Source: Rhizobium sp. P38BS-XIX (lineage in GTDB: Bacteria > Pseudomonadota > Alphaproteobacteria > Rhizobiales > Rhizobiaceae). From it: a DNA stretch of 64,000 nucleotides. Position 1 is the first letter of the stretch, and each line of letters opens with the position of its first letter. The translations under genes were made by a program, and so were the position numbers. The DNA lies in NCBI RefSeq assembly GCF_012641435.1, contig NZ_JABAIJ010000008.1, positions 124,001 to 188,000 on the forward strand, given 5' to 3'. Of this stretch, positions 63,249-64,000 are shown piece after piece. The notes beneath the pieces are model-generated. The model worked only from the letters and a program-made list of their open reading frames with translations, was not told where the DNA came from and did no database searches.

Positions 63249-63514
63249 TCCTGAACTACCTCATCCCGGCTTGCACGAACTCACCCATGGCACCATGCAG
63301 GGCCTGTTCGCGGTCGGATCAAGGGCGCCGGACGTCGCTCGATATTACTTCAGATGCAAGCAACTTGTTGCTCGCATGGATACAGATATTGTTGATCCGC
63401 CGATAATATAAATTATCTAGTGACTATCAAATTTAAGTATTGAGGAAGAGCTTGAAGCTATAATCACTTCATATCAAGCGCCACCATTTTCTACTCCCAG
63501 GTTGCGAGGCCAAA

Positions 63515-63721
63515 CTAGATTTTCTTCAACTGATCGGGTTTATGCGCGGCACGTTTTCCCGACTTCTCGCTTTCCACGATAAATTGCGGCTCGGATTTCG
63601 ATGCCTTCACCTCGTGACCTTTGATCCGCGTCGGGCTGGTTTGCTTCTTCACGACGTTGCCTTTGGTCCTGCCCTGGCTTGTGTTCCAGGCGACCTTATC
63701 GCCTTTTTTCAACTCGCTCAT
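63515..63721 (-). CDS. DUF2945 (HVA1 Tudor-like) small protein
   Basis: A 68-aa protein matching DUF2945, also called the hypervirulence-associated HVA1 Tudor-like domain. The pattern KKGDKVAWNTSQGRTKGNVV (about residues 5-24) with a Lys-rich tail ending AAHKPDQLKKI is characteristic. It is small, basic and probably binds nucleic acid, but its role in bacteria is not established. No operon partner is evident. The 265 bp to its right-hand neighbour GlxA gene contain only AT-rich sequence and short frames. Confidence 0.82.
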   Translation of the reverse strand: MSELKKGDKVAWNTSQGRTKGNVVKKQTSPTRIKGHEVKASKSEPQFIVESEKSGKRAAHKPDQLKKI

Positions 63722-63910
63722 GCCTGGCTCCGAATGAAATTAGCTTTCCTTGACGCACAACCGACCAAAAGCCAGGAGGTTCCAAAATTGCGCCTGACTT
63801 GAGCGAGGTCGTTCCACTCTGGAGATTTGATCGCATCTACCACGAAATTTGCGGCCCACTCCGCTCATACAAAAAACACGCGGTGGAGATCCACGGTGAC
63901 GAAAACTGCG

Positions 63911-64000
63911 TTAGGCGGCGGCATCCCCGAGGTAAAGACGATGAAGCTGCGTAGGATCATCGCCGAGCGCCCTGCAATCGCCATCATACACGATGGCGCC
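63911..64000 (-). CDS. 3' end of an ABC ATPase, LivF-like (partial)
   Basis: The last 29 codons and stop of a minus-strand gene cut by the window edge. The peptide reads GAIVYDGDCRALGDDPTQLH then RLYLGDAAA, which resembles the C-terminal end of branched-chain amino-acid transporter ATPases (LivF: 'G-x-I-V-x-x-G-x-x-x-x-L-x-x-D-P-x-x-x-x-x-Y-L-G'). No motif of the catalytic core is inside the window, so the call is tentative. Between it and the DUF2945 gene nothing else was recognised. Confidence 0.5.
   Translation of the reverse strand, partial: GAIVYDGDCRALGDDPTQLHRLYLGDAAA

Noticed and set aside
63249..63514. A coding remnant after the GlxA gene (LHELTHGTMQGLF)
   Set aside because: The frame continues out of the GlxA gene in a different phase, lacks its own start and matches no family that I know.

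Overview
The window reads as an accessory, plasmid- or chromid-like segment of an alphaproteobacterium of the Rhizobium/Agrobacterium group. The basis is the density of ABC sugar, peptide and polyamine-type uptake operons, each with its own catabolic enzymes and dedicated regulator, together with plant-polymer enzymes, split chromate transporters and an IS3-type remnant of the kind common in rhizobia. No rRNA, tRNA, CRISPR array, replication or conjugation gene was seen. The genus is an inference.

Layout. 0.4-3.1 kb: an orphan pair from secondary metabolism (TylF-like O-methyltransferase and FkbH-like protein). 3.2-6.6 kb: a foreign-looking patch with a degenerate IS3 transposase, a small DUF4258-like gene, an unrecognised 444-aa gene, a PD-(D/E)XK nuclease-like gene and an antisense alpha/beta-hydrolase remnant. 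6.9-15.1 kb: a tight leftward operon (DeoR regulator, sugar kinase, ABC importer, SIS isomerase, GatZ/KbaZ-family protein, ATPase) that fits galactosamine-like sugar catabolism. 15.2-17.5 kb: GH4 alpha-galactosidase divergent from an AraC regulator. 17.7-23.5 kb: haloacid dehalogenase with LysR regulator, EF-hand and glycine-zipper exported proteins, an old-yellow-enzyme reductase and a KdgT permease.

23.7-33.6 kb: an ABC importer of the PotABCD type led by an aromatic-ammonia-lyase homologue, an IclR regulator, then amidohydrolase, cupin, flavin-reductase-like protein and HpcH/HpaI aldolase. Two related palindromes in the two divergent promoter regions suggest that one IclR protein controls the whole block. 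33.8-41.1 kb: a LacI-controlled ABC importer with a GH127 beta-L-arabinofuranosidase, preceded by a perfect LacI-type operator. 41.5-43.4 kb: a LysM protein coupled to a zincin-like exported protein. 43.6-45.7 kb: an amidase overlapped by a TetR regulator, with a palindrome over the promoter.

45.8-47.3 kb is the most striking part. An archaeal-type aspartyl/asparaginyl-tRNA synthetase gene is preceded by a 24-codon leader ORF containing three consecutive Asn codons and by mutually exclusive hairpins, one ending in a T run. This has the architecture of a transcription attenuator sensing charged tRNA-Asn. 47.4-51.4 kb holds a LysR regulator divergent from a split chromate transporter, a cytochrome b561 and an exported metallo-beta-lactamase-fold hydrolase. 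52.0-59.0 kb is a peptide ABC importer operon with an M20 amidohydrolase. 59.0-64.0 kb carries a BrnA-like orphan antitoxin, an MFS exporter divergent from an HxlR regulator, a tautomerase divergent from a GlxA-type regulator, a DUF2945 protein and the cut-off 3' end of what looks like a LivF-type ATPase.
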